Counted from the first letter of the stretch, positions 44,186 to 53,102 are shown. The stretch is 64,000 bases of DNA from Desulforamulus aeronauticus DSM 10349 (GCF_900142375.1 NZ_FRAR01000011.1:62001-126000); one strand, 5' to 3'. A program made the numbers and translations. The notes: generated from the sequence alone by a model not told the origin.

Positions 44186-44963
44186 TGCGCTGGTTTTGGC
44201 CGGCAGTCCCAATACGGGAGCATTACAAGAAGTAAGTGCAGAACCTTACGAGGCCCTTATTAGAATTGGCCCATCTCCCATGTTTCTCTATGTCATCGAT
44301 GCCCTGCAAAATAGCGGACGGGTGAAGCAAATAACGGTTGTGGGGCCGCCGGAACTAAAAAAATACCTGACATCGGAGATTAGCTGGGTGGCTTCGGGCC
44401 ATACTTTGATGGAAAATCTGCAGCGAGGTAGCTTGCAGATGGAAGACCGTTTTTTGGTAGCAACGGCGGATATTCCGCTGCTAACTCCTGGGGCAGTGAA
44501 TGGTTTTTTAGAGCTGTGTGGAAATAATGGTGCCGATTTATATTTCCCGCTGATATCCCGGGCTGCGGTGGAGAAAGCATTCCCCGGAGCCCGACGTACC
44601 TACGTACAGTTTAAGGAAGGAACCTATACCGGAGGCAATTTGTTTTTAGTGAACCCTGCGGTGGTGGAGCAGTGCCTATCAATGGGTCAGGAATTAGTTA
44701 CCCTACGTAAAAACCCCCTTGCTCTGGCCCGTCGGGTAGGTTTAATTCCGCTGGTGAAACTTCTGCTGAAGGCTCTTACACTATCGGAAGCTGAAGATCG
44801 GGCATCGCGACTATTGGGGATTCAGGGACAGGTAGTGCGTTGCCCTTACCCTGAAGTGGGCATGGATGTGGATAAGCCGATTGATTTAGCAGTGGCTGCT
44901 CGCTCCTTAGGGTTTTATAGTGAAACACGAAGGACTTCCTGTAGTTTGAAAAGTGAGACGTAA
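44178..44963 (+). CDS. MobA-like nucleotidyltransferase family protein
   Basis: 261 residues with an NTP-transferase fold: N-terminal ALVLAGSPNTG, ATADIPLLTPGAV near 95 (the metal-binding aspartate) and GMDVDKPIDLAVAARSLGF at the C-terminus. Starts at ATG 44178 overlapping gntR. Substrate not identifiable from sequence. Confidence 0.8.
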   Translation: MIDALVLAGSPNTGALQEVSAEPYEALIRIGPSPMFLYVIDALQNSGRVKQITVVGPPELKKYLTSEISWVASGHTLMENLQRGSLQMEDRFLVATADIPLLTPGAVNGFLELCGNNGADLYFPLISRAAVEKAFPGARRTYVQFKEGTYTGGNLFLVNPAVVEQCLSMGQELVTLRKNPLALARRVGLIPLVKLLLKALTLSEAEDRASRLLGIQGQVVRCPYPEVGMDVDKPIDLAVAARSLGFYSETRRTSCSLKSET

Positions 44964-45009
44964 GTAAATGTTGGTTAATTTTACGATGTAAACGCAAAGG
45001 GGCATCTTC

Positions 45010-46227
45010 ATGGCAAAAGGGATTATTACACTGGAAGATATTTTTGAGGCCAGGAAGCGGCTTGTGGGGGTTATCCGGCGCACGCCACTGGAGCCTTCGG
45101 AGATATTCAGCCAAATGACTGGCGCACAGATATTTTTTAAGATGGAGAATTTGCAAAAAACAGGATCTTTCAAGTTACGGGGAGCCTATAATAAAATTGC
45201 CTCCCTGGATCAAGAGACTCAGAAAAGTGTAGTGGCAGCTTCTGCTGGGAATCATGCCCAGGGAGTGGCCTTAGCTGCCAGTGAGGCAGGTATTGCTGCC
45301 ACCATTGTCATGCCCGAAGGTGCGCCCATTACTAAAATCGAAAGAACCAAAATCTACGGGGCCAAAGTAGTTCTGGCTGGCCAAGGGTATGATGATGCCT
45401 TTTGCCGGGCTCAGGAGATCCAACAGCAGACCGGTGCCGTTTATGTTCATGCCTTTGATGACCCGTTTGTGATTGCCGGGCAAGGAACCATAGGGCTGGA
45501 ACTGCTGGAAGATTTACCGGATTTGGACGCAGTGATTGTGCCCATTGGGGGTGGGGGGTTAATTTCTGGAGTAGCCTGTGCCATCAAAGAACAGCGACCA
45601 GAGGTGCAAATCATTGGGGTAGAGGCTTTGGATGCACCCTGTATGAAAGAAGCCTGCCGTTTAGGAAAAGTTCACGAGCTGGCTTCGGCGCAAACCATTG
45701 CCGATGGCATTGCGGTTCGCCGTCCGGGAGATATCACCTTTGAAATGGTACAGACCTATGTAGATCAAATTGTCACGGTGGATGATGAAGAAATTGCCGG
45801 GGCCATCCTAATGCTTTTGGAGAATAGCAAACTGGTGGCAGAAGGTGCTGGAGCTGTTGGGATAGCTGCTTTGTTGCATAAGAAGTGTGATCTCCAGGGG
45901 AAGAAGGTAGCGGTTGTTATTAGTGGCGGCAATATTGATGTGAATGTGATTTCTATCATTATCGAAAGAGGGCTGGTAAAGGCCGGCCGATATGTAAGAT
46001 TGCGAACCATTGTTTCTGATAAACCGGGTTCCCTACAAAGGCTTCTTTCCGCCTTGGCTAACTCAGGAGCCAACATTATATCCATTGTACACGACCGCAT
46101 TAAGCCCAATATCCCCCTAAAACAAGCAGAAGTAGAAATAGCTTTGGAAACCCGCAACAGTCAACACATAGCAGAAATTGTCGAAACATTACAGGGAATG
46201 GGATATGTAATTGATATTTTGAAATAA
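45010..46227 (+). CDS. ilvA: Threonine ammonia-lyase with C-terminal ACT domain
   Basis: 405-residue PLP enzyme deaminating threonine to 2-oxobutyrate. Schiff-base lysine in TGSFKLRGAYNKI (about 52), PLP-phosphate loop IGGGGLISG near 180, and an ACT domain at about 330-405 (RTIVSDKPGSLQRLLSALAN). The length and single ACT domain resemble the catabolic TdcB/short IlvA type found in clostridia. AAGGGG is seven bases before ATG 45010. Confidence 0.92.
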   Translation: MAKGIITLEDIFEARKRLVGVIRRTPLEPSEIFSQMTGAQIFFKMENLQKTGSFKLRGAYNKIASLDQETQKSVVAASAGNHAQGVALAASEAGIAATIVMPEGAPITKIERTKIYGAKVVLAGQGYDDAFCRAQEIQQQTGAVYVHAFDDPFVIAGQGTIGLELLEDLPDLDAVIVPIGGGGLISGVACAIKEQRPEVQIIGVEALDAPCMKEACRLGKVHELASAQTIADGIAVRRPGDITFEMVQTYVDQIVTVDDEEIAGAILMLLENSKLVAEGAGAVGIAALLHKKCDLQGKKVAVVISGGNIDVNVISIIIERGLVKAGRYVRLRTIVSDKPGSLQRLLSALANSGANIISIVHDRIKPNIPLKQAEVEIALETRNSQHIAEIVETLQGMGYVIDILK

Positions 46228-46260
46228 ATCTATAAAAATTAAAAGAATGTTTTGAAATAA

Positions 46261-46287
46261 GCAGGATTTTCCTTTCCGCTGCAGAAT
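46261..46287 (+). promoter_or_regulatory. Sigma-H promoter of spoVG
   Basis: GCAGGATTT (46261-46269), 11 bases, GCAGAAT (46281-46287) matches the sigma-H consensus RNAGGAWWW-N11-12-RNNGAAT at every defined position. Bacillus spoVG is the archetypal sigma-H promoter. Confidence 0.85.
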
Positions 46288-46332
46288 TAACTAGGCCAAC
46301 AGACGTTATGTAGCGGAAGGTGGTGAAAAATA

Positions 46333-46587
46333 TTGCATGTAACAGACGTACGGGTACGGAAGGTGCTGATGGAAGGTAAAATGAAGGCCATCGTATCAGT
46401 CACTTTGGATGATGCGTTCGTTATTCACGATGTCAAAGTTGTAGAGGGACAAAACGGACTATTCGTCGCCATGCCCAGCAGAAAAACTCCGGACGGTGAA
46501 TTCCGAGATATTGCTCACCCCATCAATTCCTTGGCCAGAGAAGTTATCCAGAATGCCGTACTCCAAGCCTATGCGGAAGCCATCTAA
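46333..46587 (+). CDS. spoVG: Septation/sporulation regulator SpoVG
   Basis: 84-residue RNA/DNA-binding regulator. Starts at TTG 46333 (M-H-V-T-D-V-R-V-R) after AGGTGG. The core [20 protein letters not shown] is nearly invariant in SpoVG. Controlled by a conserved sigma-H promoter and followed by a terminator and glmU, as in Bacillus. Confidence 0.96.
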   Translation: MHVTDVRVRKVLMEGKMKAIVSVTLDDAFVIHDVKVVEGQNGLFVAMPSRKTPDGEFRDIAHPINSLAREVIQNAVLQAYAEAI

Positions 46588-46602
46588 AATCCCAATACAG
46601 AA

Positions 46603-46635
46603 AACAGGGAGCGGAATGCTCCCTTTTGTTTTTTC
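46603..46635 (+). terminator. Intrinsic terminator after spoVG
   Basis: GGGAGC-GGAAT-GCTCCC preceded by AAAACA and followed by TTTTGTTTTTT. Confidence 0.85.
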
Positions 46636-46772
46636 TAAATATTCTATGTATTACTGGGTTTTGTCATGATTTAAAGGAAATTATGCTTTCTTGTGGAAAA
46701 AGTACCTTTAGGGAGAAAGACTTTACTTTATTAGGGATATCATATACTTAGAAAATGAAAGGGGGGCACCGG

Positions 46773-48134
46773 ATGGAACTTGCTGCGGTGATTTTGGCAG
46801 CGGGCAAAGGGACCCGTATGAAGTCCGCTTTGCCTAAGGTTTTACACCAGGTTTGTGGTCAGCCTATGTTGGGCCATGTCATAAGTGCCGTAATCAAGGC
46901 AGGTGCAACCGAAACTGTGGTGGTAGCGGGCTTTGAAGCCCAACAAGTCACCGATTTTGTGGGAAACAGAGCTACTGTAGTCTTGCAGGAGGAGCAGTTG
47001 GGAACTGCTCATGCTTTATTGCAGGCCGAAAACAAATTAAATAATTTTTCCGGCGATTTGCTGGTGGTTTGCGGGGATACGCCTCTTTTGAGGGGTCAGA
47101 CGTTGGCGGATTTAGCCCTTTTCCACAGAAAATCCGGCGCGGCAGCGACCTTACTGACAGCAGAGATGGAAAACCCAACCGGTTATGGCAGGGTGATCCG
47201 CAATCAAGGTGGCAGTGTTGACCGTATTGTGGAGCAAAAGGATGCTACCCCCGAGGAACTAGCAGTAAAAGAAATTAACACCGGAGTCTATTGCTTTAAA
47301 GTCTCAGGATTGTTTACGGCATTAAAAGAAATATCCCCTGCCAATGCTCAGGGAGAGTATTACCTGACGGATATTATCCAAATTCTTAATCAGAGGGGCC
47401 TGATCGTTCAGGCAGTCACTCTCAAGGATGCTCGGGAAGTGCAGGGTATTAATGATCGTAGCCAATTGGCAGAGGCCGCGGAGGTGCTGCGAGGACGAGT
47501 AGCCGAGGTGTTAATGGCGCAAGGTGTTACCATCATGGACCCGGCCAATACCTATGTGGATGAGGGGGTTCGGGTAGGCCAAGACAGTATTATTTTACCC
47601 TTTACCTTCCTAGAGGGAGAAACAGAGATTGGTAGTCAATGCGTCATCGGTCCAGGTTGCAAAATAAAAAACAGTACCATTGGGGATAGTACAGAAATCC
47701 AATACTCAGTGGTATTGGAAAGTCGTATTGGCAACCACACAACGGTTGGACCCTATGCCTATATCCGTCCCGGTACGATGGTGGGAGATCATGCCAAGGT
47801 AGGAGATTTTGTTGAAATTAAAAAATCCGTCATCGGTAACGGCAGTAAAATTCCTCACCTGAGTTATGTGGGAGATGCCACCATTGGGGAAGGAGTCAAT
47901 GTTGGAGCGGGAACCATTACCTGCAACTATGACGGAAAAAATAAATACCAAACCACCTTGGAGAACGGAGCTTTTATTGGCAGCAATACCAATTTAGTAG
48001 CTCCGGTCAAAGTGGGAGAGGGTGCAGTTATTGCGGCTGGTTCCACCATTACCAAAGATGTACCCGCCGGTGCCCTGGGAGTAGCGAGAGAAAGACAGAC
48101 TAATTTAGCGAATTGGGCCAAGAAGAAGGGGTAA
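46773..48134 (+). CDS. glmU: Bifunctional UDP-N-acetylglucosamine pyrophosphorylase/glucosamine-1-phosphate acetyltransferase
   Basis: 453 residues. N-terminal uridyltransferase (about 1-225: [29 protein letters not shown]). C-terminal left-handed beta-helix acetyltransferase (about 250-453) of hexapeptide repeats, ending with [14 protein letters not shown] and [16 protein letters not shown] 46773 follows AAAGGGGGG; ATG 46755 lies upstream of that site. Makes UDP-GlcNAc for peptidoglycan. Same order glmU-prs as Bacillus. Confidence 0.96.
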   Translation: MELAAVILAAGKGTRMKSALPKVLHQVCGQPMLGHVISAVIKAGATETVVVAGFEAQQVTDFVGNRATVVLQEEQLGTAHALLQAENKLNNFSGDLLVVCGDTPLLRGQTLADLALFHRKSGAAATLLTAEMENPTGYGRVIRNQGGSVDRIVEQKDATPEELAVKEINTGVYCFKVSGLFTALKEISPANAQGEYYLTDIIQILNQRGLIVQAVTLKDAREVQGINDRSQLAEAAEVLRGRVAEVLMAQGVTIMDPANTYVDEGVRVGQDSIILPFTFLEGETEIGSQCVIGPGCKIKNSTIGDSTEIQYSVVLESRIGNHTTVGPYAYIRPGTMVGDHAKVGDFVEIKKSVIGNGSKIPHLSYVGDATIGEGVNVGAGTITCNYDGKNKYQTTLENGAFIGSNTNLVAPVKVGEGAVIAAGSTITKDVPAGALGVARERQTNLANWAKKKG

Positions 48135-48136
48135 AG

Positions 48137-48208
48137 AAAGCCATTGGCCATTAGCCTTTTGCTTAAAGACGAAATCTAAAAGCCAAAGGCCAATAGCCAA
48201 GGGCCGAC
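48137..48208. repeat. Repeat family A, double copy between glmU and prs
   Basis: GCCATTGGCCATTAGCC and, after a 20-base spacer, AAAAGCCAAAGGCCAATAGC then CAAGGGCC. The two halves are inverted and can pair. Confidence 0.65.
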
Positions 48209-48246
48209 CTAAAAGGAATACCTAAAAATAGTTTGGAGGTTGTTTC

Positions 48247-49194
48247 ATGTCTTCCGGTAGTAAACGTTTGAAAATCTTTGCAGGGAATGCCAACCCGGAA
48301 TTGGCTCAAGAAATCTGCCAATACCTTGGTGTGAATATAGGTTCTTCCCAAATTATGCGTTTTAGTGACGGGGAAATTCGGGCCAAGGTGGATGAAAGTG
48401 TACGGGGTGCAGATGCCTTTATCATTCAACCCACCTCCACACCGGTAAATGAGCATTTAATGGAACTCTTAATCATGGCTGATGCACTGCGTCGGGCCTC
48501 TGCCCGTCGTATCACTGCTGTTATTCCTTATTATGGATATGCCCGGCAGGATCGTAAAACCAGGGCTAGAGATCCCATTACAGCCAAACTGGTAGCCAAT
48601 ATTTTAGTAGCCAGCGGTTGCCGCCGTATGATTACTATGGACTTACACGCGGGACAGATCCAGGGCTTTTTTGATATACCTGTTGACCACCTACCTGGTG
48701 GCCCCATTTTAGCAGAGTATTTCCACCAAACCTTAAAGGACGACGTAGTGGTGGTATCACCGGACATTGGTGGGGTAACCCGGGCCCGGGATTTGGCCGA
48801 ACGCATCGGTGCACCGTTAGCCATTATTGATAAACGCCGTCCCGAGCCTAACGTGGCCGAGGTGACCAACGTTATTGGGGGTATTAAGGGTAAAACGGTC
48901 ATTATGATTGATGACATTATTGATACTGCGGGGACCATTACCAAAGGGGCTGCCGCTCTGGCAGAACGGGGCGCCAAGGAGATTTACGTCTGCTGCACCC
49001 ATGCCGTACTCTCGGGGCCTGCTATTCAACGTTTGGAAGAATCCGTGATTAAAGAAGTGGTGGTTACCAACACCATTCCCCTACCACCAGAGAAAATGAT
49101 CGATAAAATTAAAGTGTTATCTGTAGCACCTTTAATGGGTGAGGCTATTATTCGTATTCATGAAGATTTGTCTGTGAGTAAATTATTCTCCTAG
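48247..49194 (+). CDS. prs: Ribose-phosphate pyrophosphokinase
   Basis: 315-residue PRPP synthetase. Flexible-loop and ATP motifs: [20 protein letters not shown] at about 97-117, [19 protein letters not shown] near 130, and the PRPP-binding signature [14 protein letters not shown] near 220. GGAGG precedes ATG 48247. Provides PRPP for nucleotide, histidine and tryptophan synthesis. Confidence 0.97.
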   Translation: MSSGSKRLKIFAGNANPELAQEICQYLGVNIGSSQIMRFSDGEIRAKVDESVRGADAFIIQPTSTPVNEHLMELLIMADALRRASARRITAVIPYYGYARQDRKTRARDPITAKLVANILVASGCRRMITMDLHAGQIQGFFDIPVDHLPGGPILAEYFHQTLKDDVVVVSPDIGGVTRARDLAERIGAPLAIIDKRRPEPNVAEVTNVIGGIKGKTVIMIDDIIDTAGTITKGAAALAERGAKEIYVCCTHAVLSGPAIQRLEESVIKEVVVTNTIPLPPEKMIDKIKVLSVAPLMGEAIIRIHEDLSVSKLFS

Positions 49195-49208
49195 TAATAA
49201 ACCTACAA

Positions 49209-49247
49209 GGGGCGTGGCGCAAAACTACTTTTTTGCGTCACGCCCCT
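49209..49247. repeat. Repeat family C hairpin
   Basis: GGGGCGTGGCGCAAAA pairs with TTTTGCGTCACGCCCC around a short loop. Placed between prs and a convergent small gene, it can terminate both. The following TACGACGTATCATCAACGTA also resembles sequence after the copy at 36686. Confidence 0.7.
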
Positions 49248-49287
49248 ACGACGTATCATCAACGTATGGTGCAATAACCCGGGTTAT

Positions 49288-49416
49288 TTACCAGTAGGAA
49301 CACCAATTGTGATAAAAGTCTACGTTCATTTCACCCTCTGGTTCCTCCGGGGAATAAGACGAACTGTTTACACCGGTTTCCAGCATATCCGGTCGGGCCT
49401 CTTCTTGAAAGCTCAT
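49288..49416 (-). CDS. 42-residue peptide of unknown function
   Basis: Short gene with an exceptionally good ribosome site: AAGGAGGTGATGAC directly before ATG 49416. The peptide begins MSFQEEARPDML, is acidic and Ser/Glu-rich in the middle (SYSPEEPEGEM) and ends with an aromatic FYHNWCSYW containing the only cysteine. No transmembrane segment. No recognised family; leader-plus-core organisation of a modified peptide is possible but unproven, and no modifying enzyme is adjacent. Confidence 0.6.
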   Translation of the reverse strand: MSFQEEARPDMLETGVNSSSYSPEEPEGEMNVDFYHNWCSYW

Positions 49417-49567
49417 GTCATCACCTCCTTCTTGATCAATAGGGTTTAACAAATGTAGATAGGCTATTCGTTTTTATTCAGATGGCGAAAAATTCAAGTT
49501 GACAGTCGGCCAATTGCTTGCTAAACTTACATTAATTTCAAGCAACTACAATACAATTTAAAAAGTG

Positions 49568-49675
49568 CTCTTATCCTGAGAGGTGGAGGGACTGGCCCGA
49601 TGAAACCCAGCAACCATCCGGTAATGCCGGACTGGTGCTAATTCCTGCAGAAGATAAGCTTCTGACAGATAAGAG
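49568..49675 (+). ncRNA. SAM-I (S-box) riboswitch
   Basis: Conserved S-box cores in order: CTTATCCTGAGAGGTGGAGG, GACTGGCCCGATGAAACCC, AGCAACC, GGTGCTAATTCCTGC and GACAGATAAGAG. The 3' strand AAGAGGT can alternatively pair with ACCTCTT of the downstream terminator, giving a classic SAM-off attenuator. Confidence 0.96.
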
Positions 49676-49703
49676 GTGTTACGCGACATTTATAATGTCC
49701 CCT

Positions 49704-49732
49704 AACCTCTTCTGCCGAGAAGAGGTTTTTTG
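49704..49732 (+). terminator. Terminator of the SAM riboswitch
   Basis: AACCTCTTCT-GCCG-AGAAGAGGTT followed by TTTTT. Confidence 0.93.
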
Positions 49733-49766
49733 TTTTGGGCCAGGGAGCACGAAGGGAGGAACTATA

Positions 49767-50966
49767 ATGGGTGTAGAACGTACTTATGCAGAAATTAATG
49801 CCCGTATTAAAGCAGGCAAGGCTGTGGTTCTCACAGCTGAAGAAGTGATTGGTAAGGTTCGGGAGCAGGGACTGACAAAGACCGCTGCCGAAGTCGATGT
49901 TGTCACCACAGGAACCTTTGGGCCTATGTGTTCATCGGGTGCTTTTTTGAACTTTGGCCATTCTTCACCACGTATGAGAATGACCAAAGTTTGGCTCAAT
50001 AATGTACCGGCCTATACCGGTATTGCTGCGGTAGATGCTTATATTGGAGCTACCGAAATTTCTGAAGATGACCCGACCAATAGCAACTTTCCTGGGGAAT
50101 TTCGCTATGGCGGTGGCCATGTGATAGAAGACTTAGTGGCCGGTAAAGCCATCAAATTAGAGGCAATATCCTATGGTACCGATTGTTACCCGCGTAAGGA
50201 AATCGCAACGACCCTTTCCTTGCAAGACCTGAACGAAGCAATTTTATTTAACCCTCGGAATGCTTACCAAAACTACAATTGTGCGGTCAATCTAAGTGAC
50301 AAAACCATCCATACCTATATGGGGACCCTCAAACCCCATTTGGGTAATGCTAATTATTCTACCTCCGGTCAGCTAAGCCCGCTCATGAAGGACCCAAACT
50401 TTGCTACCATTGGCATTGGCACCCGTATTTTCTTGGGTGGCGGCGTTGGCTATGTGGTTTGGAATGGTACGCAGCATTTTCCTGGTTGGCTAAAGGATGA
50501 ACAGGGTAATGTGGTAGGATCTGCAGGGGGAACCCTTTCGGTACTGGGAGATCTCAAACAAATGAAACCCCAATGGCTAAGGGGGGCTAGCTTCCAGGGA
50601 TATGGTGCTACTTTGAATGTAGGTTTGGGTATTCCCATTCCCATATTGAATGAGGAAATCCTGCGCTTTGCTGCTTTATCCGATGAAGAACTGCATGCAC
50701 CGGTGGTGGATTACAGTGAGAATTATCCCAATCGAATTGGTGGAAACCTTGGCTTAGTCAGTTATGCACAACTAAAGTCCGGTAAAATTACCGTGGAGGG
50801 TAAAGAAGTGCCGACAGCCCCTCTTTCCAGCTACCCAAAGGCCAGAGAGATTGCTGCTATGCTTAAAGAATGGATTCAAAAGGGCGATTTTCTCTTAGGT
50901 GAACCGTCACAGTTGCTTCCCGGCCCCAGTGCCGGCCTTAGTGGTAAAACCCTGGAGATTCGCTAA
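49767..50966 (+). CDS. Homocysteine biosynthesis protein (DUF39/HcyBio family)
   Basis: 399 residues from ATG 49767, preceded by GGGAGG; the frame stays open upstream into the riboswitch but that part is not translated. Family features include TFGPMCSSGAFLNFGHSSP with a conserved Cys, SYGTDCYPRKE, and GIGTRIFLGGGVGYVVWNGT. In methanogens the family, with the NIL-ferredoxin partner, makes homocysteine from aspartate semialdehyde and sulfide. The SAM riboswitch and the adjacent NIL-ferredoxin gene support the same role here. Confidence 0.9.
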   Translation: MGVERTYAEINARIKAGKAVVLTAEEVIGKVREQGLTKTAAEVDVVTTGTFGPMCSSGAFLNFGHSSPRMRMTKVWLNNVPAYTGIAAVDAYIGATEISEDDPTNSNFPGEFRYGGGHVIEDLVAGKAIKLEAISYGTDCYPRKEIATTLSLQDLNEAILFNPRNAYQNYNCAVNLSDKTIHTYMGTLKPHLGNANYSTSGQLSPLMKDPNFATIGIGTRIFLGGGVGYVVWNGTQHFPGWLKDEQGNVVGSAGGTLSVLGDLKQMKPQWLRGASFQGYGATLNVGLGIPIPILNEEILRFAALSDEELHAPVVDYSENYPNRIGGNLGLVSYAQLKSGKITVEGKEVPTAPLSSYPKAREIAAMLKEWIQKGDFLLGEPSQLLPGPSAGLSGKTLEIR

Positions 50967-51025
50967 CACATTGTTGTCTGACAAGCAATTTCAGAGCATT
51001 TTCAGAAAACGATAATGTTGCAGGC

Positions 51026-51051
51026 AGAAAAACTAAGCCAAGTTTTTCTAA
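51026..51051 (+). repeat. Minimal copy of repeat family B
   Basis: A perfect inverted repeat, AGAAAAACT-AAGCCA-AGTTTTTCT plus AA, 20 bases before the ATG of the NIL-ferredoxin gene. Shows the terminal inverted repeats of the family without an interior. Confidence 0.7.
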
Positions 51052-51071
51052 TAAGGAAAGGAGCGGGTCAA

Positions 51072-51473
51072 ATGGCACCCCATAAAATAGTCCTGCGGTT
51101 TACCGCCACTACTTCGGACCAACCGATTATCTATCATTTGGTTAAGGATTACGACTTAGTGGTTAATATTGTTAAGGCCAAGATTAACCCTCATCTGGAA
51201 GGAACGATGGTTTTAGACCTGATTGGGGAAAAATATGAGGAAGGTATTGAGTACTTGCGTGGCCAGGGGATTACTGTACACCCCCTGACCCAGGAAGTAG
51301 TTCGTAACTACGATCGGTGCACCAATTGCGGTGCTTGCACGGGACACTGTCCGGCGGATGCACTGTATATGGAACGACCCTCGATGGAAGTACAATTTAA
51401 TGGTGACCGTTGTGTGTTATGCCTGCAGTGCGTAAAGATTTGCCCTGTACGGGCCATGGAGGTCAGAATCTAA
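51072..51473 (+). CDS. NIL domain plus 2x[4Fe-4S] ferredoxin protein, homocysteine pathway partner
   Basis: 133 residues from ATG 51072, seven bases after AAAGGAGC. N-terminal NIL domain (about 5-70), then two ferredoxin motifs, CTNCGACTGHCPADAL and CVLCLQCVKICPVRA. Same architecture as the ferredoxin partner of DUF39 in methanogens, which supplies reductant for homocysteine formation. The next gene begins immediately after the stop. Confidence 0.9.
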   Translation: MAPHKIVLRFTATTSDQPIIYHLVKDYDLVVNIVKAKINPHLEGTMVLDLIGEKYEEGIEYLRGQGITVHPLTQEVVRNYDRCTNCGACTGHCPADALYMERPSMEVQFNGDRCVLCLQCVKICPVRAMEVRI

Positions 51474-52214
51474 TTGGACTATCTTGAGCGCAGCTACCGT
51501 ACCTTGCACCACCAGGGAGACTTGATTCATTTTCAGGTGATGATTAAGGAAACCGATCTCGATATCGGAGTACGGCGAGAACGTTTTTCTCCGGAACTGG
51601 TAAGCTGGGTGGAAAACTTTATTAAAGAACAGCGGGCGCACTTGGAAGCCTATATTACGAGAGATCCTGACTTTAAGACCACCCTGGTGCCCCATGAGCT
51701 TTTAGCAGATGCCCCGGCGATTGCTGTGGAAATGGCTGGGGCAGCCCGCTTGGCCGGGGTTGGCCCTATGGCAGCGGTGGCCGGCACCTTTGCCCAGGTG
51801 GTGGGCAAAGCCGTGGTTAAGCGCTCCCGGGACGTGATTATAGAGAATGGCGGCGATATCTTTATGAAATCCGCCCGGCCCCGTAAGGTCGGTATTTTTG
51901 CCGGTAATTCGCCCTTTAGTCATAAAATTGCTTTAGAAATTCAGCCCAATCAAACCCCTTTGGGTATTTGCACTTCTTCGGGAACCGTGGGTCACTCCTT
52001 AAGTTTTGGTAAATCTGATGCCGTGATTATATTGGCGCCCTCTACTTCACTGGCCGATGCAGTGGCCACAGCGGCCGGAAATTTAGTGCAAAACGAGGAA
52101 GATGTGCAAAGGGCCGTAGATTATGCAGCCTCGATTCCCGGCGTCACTGGGGCCATTGTTATCAAAGGTGAAAGACTGGCTGCTTGGGGGCAGGTTAAAA
52201 TAGTACCACAATAG
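51474..52214 (+). CDS. UPF0280/COG2122 ApbE-like protein
   Basis: 246 residues from TTG 51474, one codon after the NIL-ferredoxin stop and 11 bases after GGAGGT. Distant ApbE fold: AVAGTFAQVVGKAVVKRSRD, IIENGGDIFMKS and GICTSSGTVGHSLSFGKSDA. The COG2122 family co-occurs with DUF39 and has been linked to homocysteine synthesis at low sulfide in methanogens. Third gene of the SAM-regulated operon. Confidence 0.88.
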   Translation: MDYLERSYRTLHHQGDLIHFQVMIKETDLDIGVRRERFSPELVSWVENFIKEQRAHLEAYITRDPDFKTTLVPHELLADAPAIAVEMAGAARLAGVGPMAAVAGTFAQVVGKAVVKRSRDVIIENGGDIFMKSARPRKVGIFAGNSPFSHKIALEIQPNQTPLGICTSSGTVGHSLSFGKSDAVIILAPSTSLADAVATAAGNLVQNEEDVQRAVDYAASIPGVTGAIVIKGERLAAWGQVKIVPQ

Positions 52215-52267
52215 CCAAGGGCTAATGGCTGGTGTATAATGGAAATAAAACCGAGGCGGTGCTAATC

Positions 52268-52492
52268 ATGAAGAAACCAATTTGTCCCCTTTGTGATGTC
52301 GAAATGGGCGTCATTACATCTCCTGAAAGCCAGCAAAGCGAACCTCAGATATTCGCTTTTAACGAATTGGTGCGGAAGGAAGATGGAACCTACGGTGTAA
52401 ATCCGGACCGGGGTTTGCCAGTGGTAGTTGCTCTCTGTGAGTCCTGCGGTTACCTGATGCCTTTTTCCGCACATAAAATGAATTTAGAATAG
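52268..52492 (+). CDS. Small zinc-ribbon-like protein
   Basis: 74 residues from ATG 52268 after GAGGCGGTG; an upstream in-frame ATG (52232) lies near a family A repeat fragment. Two knuckles, CPLCDVEMG at residues 5-13 and CESCGYLM near 62, make a likely zinc ribbon. Function unknown; may be the last gene of the homocysteine operon. Confidence 0.7.
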   Translation: MKKPICPLCDVEMGVITSPESQQSEPQIFAFNELVRKEDGTYGVNPDRGLPVVVALCESCGYLMPFSAHKMNLE

Positions 52493-52593
52493 CATCATAC
52501 ATAAGCAAGATAATTGAAAGAATTTTGTTATGGCATTTTTAGGAAAACAAGGCTACAATAGAAGAAATACTTGCCGGGTAAGGAGGAAATGTC

Positions 52594-53013
52594 ATGCATT
52601 TAACCATTAACGATATCCTAGATGTCGCAATCAAATCCGAAGAAAGCAGTTTCCAGTTCTACAATGAGATGGCTGGCAAAGCAAAAAACGATGAAACCAC
52701 AAAGGTATTGAAAAAACTGGCCCAGGATGAAAAGGATCACCTGGAGTATCTCCTGTGGCTCAAGTCCGGGGAGCCTATTAATGAACAGGTTTACTTTGAC
52801 GGTTTTGAGGAAGCGGGAGAATTAAATCCTGCTATGACTCCCAAAGAGGTTTTAGTAGTGGCTGTGGCCAGAGAGGGTGCAGCTGCCAAAATGTATCGCC
52901 AGATGGCCGATATCTTTAAAGCTACTCCCGACAAATATTTTGTCTTTGAACGGATGGCCCGGGAGGAAGATCACCACGCTGAAGCGGTGGCCAATATGTT
53001 AGAACAGTTTTAG
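52594..53013 (+). CDS. Ferritin-like/rubrerythrin-type diiron protein
   Basis: 139-residue four-helix protein. Diiron ligands are suggested by SEESSFQFYNEMA, ExxH motif DEKDHLEYL near 47, AREGAAAKMYRQMA near 90 and EEDHHAEAV near 128. No rubredoxin domain follows, so it is a sulerythrin-like or ferritin-like form. Probable role in peroxide or iron handling in an anaerobe. AAGGAGG precedes ATG 52594. Confidence 0.88.
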   Translation: MHLTINDILDVAIKSEESSFQFYNEMAGKAKNDETTKVLKKLAQDEKDHLEYLLWLKSGEPINEQVYFDGFEEAGELNPAMTPKEVLVVAVAREGAAAKMYRQMADIFKATPDKYFVFERMAREEDHHAEAVANMLEQF

Positions 53014-53047
53014 TGGTTTTTCCTGCTAAAAGGATAATCTTAGTGAA

Positions 53048-53083
53048 AAACTCCTGCCAGTTGATACTGGCAGGAGTTTTTGT
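53048..53083. terminator. Bidirectional terminator
   Basis: AAACTCCTGCCAGT-TGAT-ACTGGCAGGAGTTT with T tract, between convergent genes. Confidence 0.9.
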
Positions 53084-53102
53084 CTGGGCTTATGCTGTTT
53101 TC

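Noticed and set aside
49635-49766. N-terminal extension of the DUF39 protein from an ATG at 49635
   Set aside because: It lies inside the SAM riboswitch and its terminator; the ATG at 49767 has the proper ribosome site.
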